Shown here: one piece after another, positions 1 to 7,348 of the stretch
Layout of the letters: the number at the start of each line of letters is the position of its first letter
Position numbering within the stretch: the stretch's first letter is position 1
Assembly: GCA_031278495.1 (NCBI GenBank)
Contig: JAITKG010000076.1
Span: forward strand, 1 to 18,306
From: Prevotellaceae bacterium
Lineage (GTDB): Bacteria; Bacteroidota; Bacteroidia; Bacteroidales; UBA932
DNA: 18,306 nt
Direction of reading: 5' to 3'
Notes under the pieces: generated by a model
Told to the model about the DNA's origin: nothing
The model's input: the letters and a program-made list of their open reading frames with translations, nothing else
Database searches by the model: none
Position numbers and translations under genes: made by a program

Positions 1-13
1 CCTGCAAATTTCC

Positions 14-44
14 TTTGCCTTCTCAATATTTTTTTTTACTTTTG
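14..44 (+). promoter_or_regulatory. pheS promoter, Bacteroidetes type
   Basis: TTTG at 14-17 and TACTTTTG at 37-44 are separated by 19 nt. This matches the Bacteroides consensus TTTG-N19-21-TAnnTTTG. The predicted transcript start near 50 would leave a leader of about 29 nt before the pheS ATG. The match is seen directly; its use as a promoter is inferred. Confidence 0.7.
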
Positions 45-78
45 CGACTAATTAGTAAACGCCATAAGCATTTTAATT

Positions 79-1098
79 ATGCAAAATAAAATCCAACGCC
101 TGCTGAAAGAAGTAGAAACCCTTGCGGCAAAAAGCGCGCAAGAAGCAGAAGAAATCCGTATACAATGGTTAGGGAAAAAGGGGATTGTTACGGTATTGTT
201 CGATGAGTTTAAAAACATTGCAGCAGAAGAAAAGCGCGTATTGGGACAACAGCTCAATGCGCTGAAAACAGCGGTACAGGAAAAAACCGCCGCCTTGCGG
301 AACGTAGCGGAACAAACGCCGGACAGCGTTTCCGGCGACTATACGCCGCCGGGTTTCCCGCATCCTTCCGGCGCACGGCATCCCATTGCGGTGGTGCGCA
401 ACGAAATTATCGACATCTTCAAACGCAGCGGTTATACGCTGGCGGAAGGTCCGGAGATAGAAGACGACTGGCATGTGTTTTCGGCGTTGAACTTTCCGCC
501 CGAACACCCGGCGCGCGATATGCAGGATACGTTTTTCATCCGGCAGGGCGATAATGCCGTGCTCTTGCGTACGCACACCAGTTCGGTGCAGGTGCGCCAA
601 ATGGAAACGCAACAACCGCCCATCCGCGTTATTTGCCCGGGGCGGGTATTCCGCAACGAGGCCATCTCGGCGCGCGCACATTGCATCTTCCATCAGGTCG
701 AAGGATTGTATATCGACGAAAATGTATCGTTCGCCGATTTGAAGCAGGCGATACTGTATTTTGCACAGGAGATGTTCGGCGCCGGTACGGCAATCCGGTT
801 ACGCCCCTCTTACTTCCCTTTCACAGAGCCGAGCGCAGAAGTAGACGTCAGTTGCAATATCTGCGGGGGCAAAGGGTGCAACATTTGCAAAGGCACCGGC
901 TGGCTGGAAATTATGGGCTGCGGAATGGTGGATCCGAATGTGCTCGAAGCAAACCGTATTGATTCCAAAAAATACACCGGCTTTGCTTTCGGCATGGGCA
1001 TTGAGCGTATAGCCATGCTCAAGTGGCAAGTGCGCGACTTGCGCCTCTACTTTGAAAACGATGTGCGGTTTTTGAAACAATTCGCCACAGCGTTGTGA
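79..1098 (+). CDS. pheS: Phenylalanine--tRNA ligase alpha subunit
   Basis: Catalytic alpha subunit of the cytoplasmic alpha2beta2 phenylalanyl-tRNA synthetase, which charges tRNA-Phe. At 339 aa it has the usual bacterial length. An N-terminal coiled-coil arm covers residues ~1-85 and the class II core follows. Visible core motifs are HPARDMQDTFF (143-153), LLRTHTSSVQVRQ (162-174), the motif 2 segment GRVFRNEAISARAH (188-201), and the motif 3 segment FGMGIERIAMLKW (304-316). The cysteine-rich CNICGGKGCNICKGTGW segment (259-275) is normal for this family. The ATG at 79 sits ~35 nt after a consensus promoter and begins a canonical N-terminus. No pheT lies adjacent, and pheS standing alone is common in Bacteroidetes. 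The gene ends 3 bp from a convergent gene, with no terminator between them. Confidence 0.97.
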   Translation: MQNKIQRLLKEVETLAAKSAQEAEEIRIQWLGKKGIVTVLFDEFKNIAAEEKRVLGQQLNALKTAVQEKTAALRNVAEQTPDSVSGDYTPPGFPHPSGARHPIAVVRNEIIDIFKRSGYTLAEGPEIEDDWHVFSALNFPPEHPARDMQDTFFIRQGDNAVLLRTHTSSVQVRQMETQQPPIRVICPGRVFRNEAISARAHCIFHQVEGLYIDENVSFADLKQAILYFAQEMFGAGTAIRLRPSYFPFTEPSAEVDVSCNICGGKGCNICKGTGWLEIMGCGMVDPNVLEANRIDSKKYTGFAFGMGIERIAMLKWQVRDLRLYFENDVRFLKQFATAL

Positions 1099-1101
1099 GA
1101 A

Positions 1102-2286
1102 TTAAGAATTAGAAATCTCAATTGCTTCCCGCAGTTGGTTCAGGGCTTTTTCGAGGATGCTGCGCGGCGTGCCGGCATTCATGCGCATGAACCCTTCCCC
1201 GCCCGGACCGAACATTTCGCCGTCGTTCAACGCCAATCCCGCTTTGTTGATAAACAGGTCGAGCAGGGCGGCATGCCCTAAATGCAACCTGCGGCAATCA
1301 AGCCACACAAGGAATGACGCCTGCGGTTTCATCACGCGGATAGCAGGGATATACGCAGAACAATAGTTGTCCACAAAGTCGATGTTACTTTCCAGATAGT
1401 CCAATAATGCTTGCAACCATTCATGACCGTGCGTATAGGCGGCTTCGGCGGCAATGGTAGCGAAAATCGCCGGTTCGTTCAACTCATTTGCCTTTAACCA
1501 CGAGTAAAAACGGGTGCGGATGGCGGCATTGGGAACAACGGCAAACGAACTCACCAATCCTGCAATATTAAATGTTTTCGACGGTGCGCAAAAGGTAATG
1601 CTGTTCTGCGCCGCCGCTTCCGATACGGTGGCAAACGGCTGGTGGCGGTTGCCGTACAACGCCATGTCTGCATGAATTTCATCCGAAATGACCAGGATAT
1701 TATGCCGTGCACAAATACCGGCAAGTATTGCCAGGGTTTCGCGACTCCACACCACCCCGCCCGGATTGTGCGGATTGGAAAGGATGAACAGCTTGCACCG
1801 GTCGTCTATGAGTTTTTCCAACTGTTCGAAATCCATTTCGTAGCGGTTATTGACGAGCTTTAGCGGATTGTATGCTACTTCGCGTTCATTGGCTTCCGGC
1901 AGCATCCGGAACGGGTGGTACACGGGCGGCTGGATAATCACCTTGTCGCCTTTGCCGGTAAACACATTCAACGCAAGCCCGATGCCTTTGACAATACCCG
2001 GAATATAGCACAACCATTCGGCTTTTACGTTCCAGCCATGCTGTTCCTTTAGCCAGCGCACCAGCGCAGGCCGGTAGCCCGGCGGGTCTTGCGTGTAGCC
2101 GAAAACAGGATGCGCTATTCGTGCGCGGAGCGCATCGACAATAAATGAAGGCGTTTCAAAATCCATATCTGCCACCCACAGCGGAATCAGGTTGGCGTTA
2201 CCGTAGCGGGCTTCCAGCGCATCTGTCTTTAGCGCATTCGTGCCGCGGCGGTCGATCACTTTATCAAAATCGTACTTTCTTTGCAT
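1102..2286 (-). CDS. MalY/PatB-family PLP-dependent C-S lyase (cystathionine beta-lyase type)
   Basis: Fold-type I PLP enzyme of 394 aa, the usual size for MalY/PatB proteins. These act as cystathionine or cysteine-S-conjugate beta-lyases, releasing a thiol, pyruvate and ammonia. The N-terminus has the family signature PLWVADMDFETP (35-46). FGYTQDPPGYRPALVRWL (62-79) and IQPPVYHPF (118-126) follow. PLP-site elements are SNPHNPGGVVW (170-180), SDEIHADM (201-208) and the Schiff-base lysine K237 in APSKTFNIAGL. A TATCTTTG -7 element lies ~37 nt upstream on the minus strand. The gene diverges from another sulfur amino-acid PLP enzyme, which supports a role in methionine/cysteine metabolism. A plain aminotransferase is a less likely alternative, given the MalY signature. 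Confidence 0.9.
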   Translation of the reverse strand: MQRKYDFDKVIDRRGTNALKTDALEARYGNANLIPLWVADMDFETPSFIVDALRARIAHPVFGYTQDPPGYRPALVRWLKEQHGWNVKAEWLCYIPGIVKGIGLALNVFTGKGDKVIIQPPVYHPFRMLPEANEREVAYNPLKLVNNRYEMDFEQLEKLIDDRCKLFILSNPHNPGGVVWSRETLAILAGICARHNILVISDEIHADMALYGNRHQPFATVSEAAAQNSITFCAPSKTFNIAGLVSSFAVVPNAAIRTRFYSWLKANELNEPAIFATIAAEAAYTHGHEWLQALLDYLESNIDFVDNYCSAYIPAIRVMKPQASFLVWLDCRRLHLGHAALLDLFINKAGLALNDGEMFGPGGEGFMRMNAGTPRSILEKALNQLREAIEISNS

Positions 2287-2322
2287 TGTTTAAAGTAATA
2301 GTTCAGTTGTAAAAATTGCTTA

Positions 2323-2330
2323 CAAAGATA
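2323..2330 (-). promoter_or_regulatory. -7 element for the C-S lyase gene
   Basis: Minus-strand TATCTTTG matches TAnnTTTG and would start transcription about 30 nt before the ATG at 2286. No TTTG box lies at the expected 19-21 nt upstream, so only the -7 half is supported. Confidence 0.5.
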
Positions 2331-2394
2331 CTTTATTTCTTCGACTCGACACGTCCAAAATGTCGTTTTTTTTGTTAAAGGAAGCTCAAATGGC

Positions 2395-2425
2395 AAATAC
2401 AACGGCTGCAAGAAAAATTGTATTT
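2395..2425. repeat. 8-bp inverted repeat between divergent PLP enzyme genes
   Basis: AAATACAA (2395-2402) and TTGTATTT (2418-2425) form a perfect inverted repeat with a 15-nt spacer. An 8-bp direct repeat CGGCTGCA begins inside the spacer at 2403 and recurs at 2445. The site lies between the two divergent -7 elements. It could be an operator, but an AT-rich chance match is also possible. Confidence 0.25.
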
Positions 2426-2495
2426 TGGAAAAATGCCTGGCGTCCGGCTGCATTTGGTACTTGAACTTGCCCATCATCACATCAAATATTTTTTG

Positions 2496-2503
2496 TACCT
2501 TTG
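2496..2503 (+). promoter_or_regulatory. -7 element for the Cys/Met PLP enzyme gene
   Basis: TACCTTTG matches TAnnTTTG, in the same context (T-run, GTACCTTTG) seen before the porin and nrnA genes. The predicted start near 2510 gives a leader of ~65 nt that contains a 13-codon AUG ORF. No clear TTTG -33 box is present. Confidence 0.55.
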
Positions 2504-2522
2504 GCAACTTAATTTAATAACC

Positions 2523-2564
2523 ATGATGCTGCCGGCCGCTTCACGCCTGACGCCTCTTGCATAA
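2523..2564 (+). CDS. Possible 13-aa leader peptide (uORF)
   Basis: This would be the first AUG in the predicted leader. The frame reads MMLPAASRLTPLA and stops with TAA 11 nt before the downstream ATG, in a different frame. The stretch is unusually GC-rich for a Bacteroidetes leader. It contains no run of Cys codons and only the initial Met pair, so a classical attenuator is not obvious. Nothing beyond position and an open frame supports it, so it may be chance. Confidence 0.2.
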   Translation: MMLPAASRLTPLA

Positions 2565-2575
2565 CGAAAAAAATA

Positions 2576-3814
2576 ATGGAAGAAAAAAACTTATCGCCCG
2601 AAACTAAAATCCTGCACGCGCCTTATCCTGCTCGGGACGCCTATGGAGCGTTGAACATGCCGGTATACCACGCTGTGGCATACGAATTCGAGACGGCGGC
2701 GCAAATGGAACGGGCTTTCACGGGACGTTCGCCGGAACACGTCTATTCGCGCGTATCGAACCCGACCGTGCAGTATTTTGAAAACCGCGTAAAAGCTTTT
2801 ACCGGCGCAGCCGACGCCATTGCATTCAATTCGGGCATGGCGGCTATTGCCAATACTTTCGTAGCGATTGCGCATGCGGGCGCCAATATTGTTACGTCGC
2901 CGCATTTGTTTGGCAACACCTATTCCCTGATTGCATTTACCCTAAAAGATTTCGGCGTTGAGCCCCGCTTCTGCGACCTGACCGATTTGGCAGCTGTAGA
3001 AAAAAATATCGACAAAAATACCTGCGCCGTTTTTTTGGAAGTCATCACCAATCCGCAAATGGAAGTCGCCGACCTGCGGGCATTGTCGGAGCGTTGCCGG
3101 AAACACGGCATACCGCTGGTTGCCGATACAACTGTTGTACCGTTCTCGGCATTCCATGCCGCCGGTTTCGGCGTAGATATTGAAATTGTGTCCTCGACAA
3201 AATATATTTCGGGCGGCGCTACGTCCTTAGGCGGGTTGACGCTGGATTACGCTTCCTGCGACTGGCAACATTCCCCTAAACTGCGTTCGCTGGTGGGGCA
3301 GCCGGCGGTGTCGGCGTTTTCCTGTAAAATACGCCGCGAAATACACCGCAACTTGGGCGCATGCATGACGCCGGAAGTAGCGGCATTGCAAACCACCGGG
3401 CTGGAAACGCTCGCCGTGCGCTACGAACGCGCTGCCCGCACTTGCCGTGCGTTGGCAGAAAAAGTGCAACCGCTCGCCGGCGTGTGTTCCGTGAATTACC
3501 CGGCGTTGCCCGGACATCCGTTCCATGCCGTGAGCCAACGGCAATTTGGCGACTACGCCGGCGCGATGTTCACGTTTGACGTGGCGTCGCGCGAAGCGGC
3601 TTTCCGTTTCATCGACCGCTTGCAACTTATCCGCCGCGCCACCAACCTGTTTGACAACAAAACGCTCGCCATTCATCCGGCAAGCACCATTTTCGGGACA
3701 TTCACCGAAGAACTGCGCCAAAGCATGGACGTCAGCCAAAATACTATTCGCATATCTGTCGGACTGGAAGATACGGAAGACCTATACAATGACTTCAAAC
3801 AGGCATTAGGGTAA
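2576..3814 (+). CDS. Cys/Met metabolism PLP-dependent enzyme (O-acetylhomoserine sulfhydrylase or methionine gamma-lyase type)
   Basis: Trans-sulfuration family enzyme (PF01053) of 412 aa. Visible motifs are VYSRVSNPTVQYFENRV (56-72), AIAFNSGMAAIANTF (81-95, the PLP-phosphate loop), FLEVITNPQMEVADL (153-167), VADTTVVPF (182-190) and SSTKYISGGATSLGG (206-220), with K209 as the Schiff-base lysine. The C-terminal domain has LIRRATNLFDNKTLAIHPASTI, typical of sulfhydrylases and lyases that make homocysteine from O-acetylhomoserine or cleave methionine. Substrate cannot be fixed from sequence alone. In this family the aligned aspartate of the classic active site reads VADTTV rather than VDNTF; this variant is also seen in Bacteroidetes relatives. 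The gene diverges from a MalY-type C-S lyase, consistent with a small sulfur amino-acid locus. Confidence 0.88.
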   Translation: MEEKNLSPETKILHAPYPARDAYGALNMPVYHAVAYEFETAAQMERAFTGRSPEHVYSRVSNPTVQYFENRVKAFTGAADAIAFNSGMAAIANTFVAIAHAGANIVTSPHLFGNTYSLIAFTLKDFGVEPRFCDLTDLAAVEKNIDKNTCAVFLEVITNPQMEVADLRALSERCRKHGIPLVADTTVVPFSAFHAAGFGVDIEIVSSTKYISGGATSLGGLTLDYASCDWQHSPKLRSLVGQPAVSAFSCKIRREIHRNLGACMTPEVAALQTTGLETLAVRYERAARTCRALAEKVQPLAGVCSVNYPALPGHPFHAVSQRQFGDYAGAMFTFDVASREAAFRFIDRLQLIRRATNLFDNKTLAIHPASTIFGTFTEELRQSMDVSQNTIRISVGLEDTEDLYNDFKQALG

Positions 3815-3971
3815 AAAATTAAATTTTTTCTTGCTATTTAATTTACCATTATCCAGGAAGCCCTCTTGGGTAAGCGGCTATTTATGCTAACTGGCAAGGG
3901 TAGGTGGAAGTTACTTTGCTGTTTTTAATCCGGGTAAATATTTTAGGGCTTTTGCATTCACTATTTTTTAG

Positions 3972-3979
3972 TACCTTTG
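3972..3979 (+). promoter_or_regulatory. -7 element for the porin gene
   Basis: TACCTTTG matches TAnnTTTG and lies only 10 nt before the ATG at 3990. TTTG at 3951-3954 is a possible -33 box at 17 nt, slightly short of the 19-21 nt consensus. The predicted start near 3985 would leave a leader of only about five bases. Confidence 0.5.
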
Positions 3980-3989
3980 CACCCGAACT

Positions 3990-6110
3990 ATGACAACTTT
4001 GCGCCCATTTTTAATTTGTGCCGGAATGTTTTTTTTGTGGTGCCTGTCGCTGGATGCGGCGGCGCAAGACCAACGCATAAAACAGTTAGACGGCGTCAAA
4101 ACCATAAACGCCAATACCGGGAATCTTCCGCAACAAATGCCCGCCGGCGTGCCTGCCCCCGTTGCCAATGGCGATTCTACCTTACGCATAGATCCGCGAA
4201 ACGCCGGAACGCAAGCGTCGCAGGATACCGCTGCGCCGCGTTTACTGGAAACGCATTTGTTCAGCGACACGCTCAAACACGAACGCGTCTTTGCATGGCG
4301 GCACAACCGTTATTTGAATACCTTGCAAACGTTCACGCTCGACACTTCATACAGCGCTTACCGGGTTGATTACCCGTTCCTGCAACACGGCGCAGGCGCT
4401 GATTATTTAGGTACGGTGGGGTCTGCGGTGGTATTGCATAATTATTTCCAGCGGCAGGAGAATCCTTATTTCTATTACCTCAATCCCTATTTGGAATATG
4501 CTATTACGCCGGACAATATTTTATTTTATAATACCAAAACGGCTTACACGCGTTTCCAGTATTCGGGAACGCTTTTTGGCAACAGCATGTTTGAAGAAGG
4601 CAACGTGGGCGTACTGGTAAGCGCCAACATGCGCCCGGCATGGAACGGCACGATACAATACCGCCACTTCGGCACGCGGGGATTGTTGCAACACGAAACC
4701 ACCGACAACAACGCCCTTACTATTTCCACCAGCTATTCGGGAAAACGCTATAACGCACAGGCGGGATTTATCTACAACAACTGGAACAACAACGAAAACG
4801 GTGGCGTTACCGACGACGCTTTTGTGCTGGACACCATAATGGATGTGCGCACGCTGCCGGTGTCGCTGAATGCCGCATCGTCCAAAATAAATTATTATTC
4901 TTTTTTCGTTACCCACTCATATGGTATCCCGTTGAACTTTTTCCGCAACGACAGTACGTTGAAAGATGACGGAACGGCTATATATGTTGGGCATGCCGCC
5001 GAATACACCACCGTCGCACGCACCTACTACGACCAGATAAGCGAAACCGACAGCGTCGGTCGCGCCTTTTACAACAAGGCTTTCTACATCCACCCGACGC
5101 AGTCGCGGGATTCTATGCGCATGTCGCTTTTCGACAACAAAATATTTTTAACGTTCCAACCATGGTCGGCTTCCGCTATTGTGTCGAAACTTGCCGGAGG
5201 CATTGGCTACAGCCATGTTTCCAACTATGTTTTTCGTCCGCAGTATTATATGTCGCCACCGGACGGCAATGCTACGCAAAATAATTTTTACCTGTATGCT
5301 AATGCGTCGGGCGTCTTCCGCCGTTACTTCCATTGGTCGGCTTTCTCACGCTATGATTTCGCCGGGTACACGCAACACGATTTGCTGATAGACGGAACGG
5401 CAGGCATTTCACTGTATCCGTTAAAGAACGGCGTACACCTGGCGGGAAACGTCGTGTTCCAAACCCGCCGTCCCGATTATTTCCTGAACAACACGTATGC
5501 GAATCATTTTATCTGGCAAAATGATTTCGACAAAACCAAAGAGCTGAAACTGCAAGCCACGCTTGCTATTCCCGACTGGCGGCTGGAAGCGTCGTTTAAT
5601 TATTCGTTACTGTCCGGTGCGGTGTATTTTGATAGCAACGCCCGTCCCGTGCAGCATGGGAGCGAATTAAGCATACTTGCTGCGTCCGTGAAAAAAGATT
5701 TCAAACTTTGGTGGTTTCACTTGGAACACCGTATCCTGTTGCAAATGTCTTCCAGCAACACGGTGTTGCCCCTGCCGTTGGTAAGCGGCAACCTGACCTA
5801 TTATTTGCAGGCGCCGCTGGTAAAAAATGTGCTCACTGCGCAATTAGGCGTTGATATGTATTACAACACCTCTTACTATGCTTATGCCTACAACCCCGGC
5901 GCCGGTGCGTTTTATACGCAGGACAGGCGTTCTATCGGCAACTATCCTTACCTTGACGCTTTCATCCACCTGAAATGGAAACATGCGCACATCTTTTTGA
6001 AGGTAGTAAATGTAGCCGAACGTTGGCCGAATAACGATTTCTTCTCTGCGCTTCACTACCTGCGACCGGGAAGGACTTTCAAAGTGGGGCTGACATGGTA
6101 TTTCTATTAA
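3990..6110 (+). CDS. Putative outer-membrane porin (PF14121-like beta-barrel)
   Basis: 706-aa secreted protein with a Sec signal peptide at 1-26: MTTLRPF, then a hydrophobic core, ending DAAAQ (likely signal peptidase I site). A Pro/Ala/Asn-rich linker of ~70 residues follows. The remainder is rich in alternating aromatic and polar residues typical of outer-membrane strands, such as NPYFYYLNPYLEYAI, and ends in the aromatic strand GRTFKVGLTWYFY. Overall layout and length fit the Bacteroidetes 'putative porin' family. Its transported substrate is not deducible. A downstream transglycosylase gene starts 16 bp after the stop, suggesting co-transcription. The start sits just after a -7 element, so the mRNA may be nearly leaderless. 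Family assignment is by recalled resemblance, not by search. Confidence 0.8.
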   Translation: MTTLRPFLICAGMFFLWCLSLDAAAQDQRIKQLDGVKTINANTGNLPQQMPAGVPAPVANGDSTLRIDPRNAGTQASQDTAAPRLLETHLFSDTLKHERVFAWRHNRYLNTLQTFTLDTSYSAYRVDYPFLQHGAGADYLGTVGSAVVLHNYFQRQENPYFYYLNPYLEYAITPDNILFYNTKTAYTRFQYSGTLFGNSMFEEGNVGVLVSANMRPAWNGTIQYRHFGTRGLLQHETTDNNALTISTSYSGKRYNAQAGFIYNNWNNNENGGVTDDAFVLDTIMDVRTLPVSLNAASSKINYYSFFVTHSYGIPLNFFRNDSTLKDDGTAIYVGHAAEYTTVARTYYDQISETDSVGRAFYNKAFYIHPTQSRDSMRMSLFDNKIFLTFQPWSASAIVSKLAGGIGYSHVSNYVFRPQYYMSPPDGNATQNNFYLYANASGVFRRYFHWSAFSRYDFAGYTQHDLLIDGTAGISLYPLKNGVHLAGNVVFQTRRPDYFLNNTYANHFIWQNDFDKTKELKLQATLAIPDWRLEASFNYSLLSGAVYFDSNARPVQHGSELSILAASVKKDFKLWWFHLEHRILLQMSSSNTVLPLPLVSGNLTYYLQAPLVKNVLTAQLGVDMYYNTSYYAYAYNPGAGAFYTQDRRSIGNYPYLDAFIHLKWKHAHIFLKVVNVAERWPNNDFFSALHYLRPGRTFKVGLTWYFY

Positions 6111-6126
6111 AATACAATAAAAACGT

Positions 6127-7197
6127 ATGTATACTTGTAGAAAATATTTTTTCCTGTTGGTAACGATTCCATGCTTTGCATTGTCTTTCATATTGCTTGG
6201 AAGCGGCACAGGACACGGCGGGCAATACCGCGTACGGTATTCATTGGAAAAAGATACGTTGGTCTGTGTGATAGGAAATAATTTTTATGATTATTATTTA
6301 CATCACGCCGATCCGGCAGGATTTCAACTGGAAATTATCCGCGCTTTCGCAAAGGCTTTCCATTGCCCTTACCGCATTACCCTGCTGCCTTCGCTTGAGC
6401 AACGGCAGCAAGCAATCGCCGGACAACAAGCCGACATTATGATATGCTCACATGGGGAATTTAGGGAATATATGCAAGACGACCGGCTGACCGCCGCTTT
6501 CCTGCTGCCCGACAGTTCGGCGTGGGTCGTGGATACAAAACGTACGGAAATGATAAAATTGCTCGGGCAATGGATGGCGCAGTACCGGCTAAGCAAAAGT
6601 TTCAAAGCCCACCGGCGGAAATATTACACCGTTACCTCGTTAAATAAAGAAAGGCGGCTCTACAGCTCGCTTTCGCCTTATGATACGTTGATAAAAAAGT
6701 ATGCCCCGACAATCCATTGGGACTGGCGGTTGTTGGCGTCGTTGATTTACCAGGAATCGCGTTTCAATCCGGACGGACGGTCGCGGCGCGGCGCATACGG
6801 GTTGATGCAGCTCATGCCGCAGACAGCGGAGGGTTTCGGTATTTTTGATATTGAAAATCCCGAAAGCAATTTGCGGGCAGGCGTTAAATATTTACATTAC
6901 CTGACAAAATACCTGCGCCTGAACGAAGCCTCTGAAACCGATCGCTTTAAATTCGTACTGGCAGCCTACAATGCAGGTATCGGGCGGATTCGCGACTGCC
7001 GCGCTTTTGCCAAATCGCAAGGTAAAAGCCCGGACAAATGGGATGACGTTGCTGCTGTTATTCCGTTGATGCGGCATGAAACCTATTATGCAGGCGATGC
7101 TATACAGTTAGGTTATTTCAAAGGTTCCGAAACGTTAGCATACGTGCGTAACGTCTGGGAACGCTACGAGCATTACTTGAATTTAGTCGCTCCTTGA
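6127..7197 (+). CDS. MltF-like lytic transglycosylase with shortened solute-binding module
   Basis: 356-aa exported murein hydrolase. An N-terminal hydrophobic segment (~7-26) acts as signal or anchor. Residues ~40-168 resemble part of an SBP_bac_3 fold: LVCVIGNNFYDYYL, FQLEIIRAFAKAF and QADIMICS. Residues ~190-350 are a family-1 SLT catalytic domain with WRLLASLIYQESRFNPDG, where E210 is the presumed catalytic acid. GAYGLMQLMPQTAEGFG (222-238), AGVKYLHYL and FVLAAYNAGIGRI (276-288) follow. E. coli MltF has a ~240-residue binding domain, but here only ~125 residues precede the SLT part, so much of the second lobe appears missing. The SLT domain looks intact and should cleave peptidoglycan glycan strands. 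It is probably co-transcribed with the porin. The family call is strong; the regulatory role of the short binding module is unknown. Confidence 0.88.
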   Translation: MYTCRKYFFLLVTIPCFALSFILLGSGTGHGGQYRVRYSLEKDTLVCVIGNNFYDYYLHHADPAGFQLEIIRAFAKAFHCPYRITLLPSLEQRQQAIAGQQADIMICSHGEFREYMQDDRLTAAFLLPDSSAWVVDTKRTEMIKLLGQWMAQYRLSKSFKAHRRKYYTVTSLNKERRLYSSLSPYDTLIKKYAPTIHWDWRLLASLIYQESRFNPDGRSRRGAYGLMQLMPQTAEGFGIFDIENPESNLRAGVKYLHYLTKYLRLNEASETDRFKFVLAAYNAGIGRIRDCRAFAKSQGKSPDKWDDVAAVIPLMRHETYYAGDAIQLGYFKGSETLAYVRNVWERYEHYLNLVAP

Positions 7198-7203
7198 CGG
7201 GGC

Positions 7204-7348
7204 ACGGGGAACGGAACACGGGATACTGGGAACATCCAATAAAAAATATGCTATAGTATATAGTGTATTTTTTCATGTTTTATAGATAGTACTTCCGGTT
7301 TGCCGCTTATCAATGCCCTGCGCTTCGCGCTCGTGTTCCGTTCCCCGT
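7204..7348. repeat. 17-bp perfect inverted repeat filling the convergent intergenic region
   Basis: The arm at 7204-7220 (ACGGGGAACGGAACACG) is the exact reverse complement of 7332-7348, separated by 111 nt. The arms begin 7 bp after the transglycosylase stop codon and end inside the permease stop codon. The arms are GC-rich and the centre is AT-rich. This could be a MITE-like remnant or a paired 3'-end structure for convergent transcripts. I see no convincing target-site duplication. Confidence 0.55.
7241..7273. terminator. Bidirectional AT-rich terminator-like hairpin
   Basis: AAAAAATA (7241-7248) pairs with TATTTTTT (7266-7273). CTATA (7251-7255) pairs with TATAG (7259-7263) around a GTA loop, and two wobble pairs bridge the stems. 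The palindrome presents a U-run on either strand and lies between convergent genes. The stem has little GC, so its efficiency as an intrinsic terminator is uncertain. Confidence 0.5.

Noticed and set aside
169..693. 174-aa open frame antisense to pheS
   Set aside because: It lies wholly inside a certain gene, has a low-complexity Arg-rich composition and no recognisable motif. It is a shadow of the coding strand.
835..912. Cys-rich CxxC...CxxC segment in PheS, resembling a DnaJ zinc motif
   Set aside because: This cysteine-rich insertion is common in bacterial PheS proteins, so it is not novel.
2256..2507. 83-aa minus-strand open frame between the PLP enzyme genes
   Set aside because: It overlaps the start of the C-S lyase gene and its -7 element. 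It has no recognisable motif, and the region reads as regulatory DNA.
3227..3739. 170-aa open frame antisense to the Cys/Met PLP enzyme gene
   Set aside because: It is fully overlapped by a well-conserved gene and has no promoter or family motif. It is a shadow frame in GC-rich coding DNA.
3813..3831. A-run/T-run palindrome after the Cys/Met enzyme gene as a terminator
   Set aside because: The stem consists only of A-T pairs with an almost absent loop, so it cannot be separated from AT-rich background. The rest of 3832-3950 shows no recognisable element.
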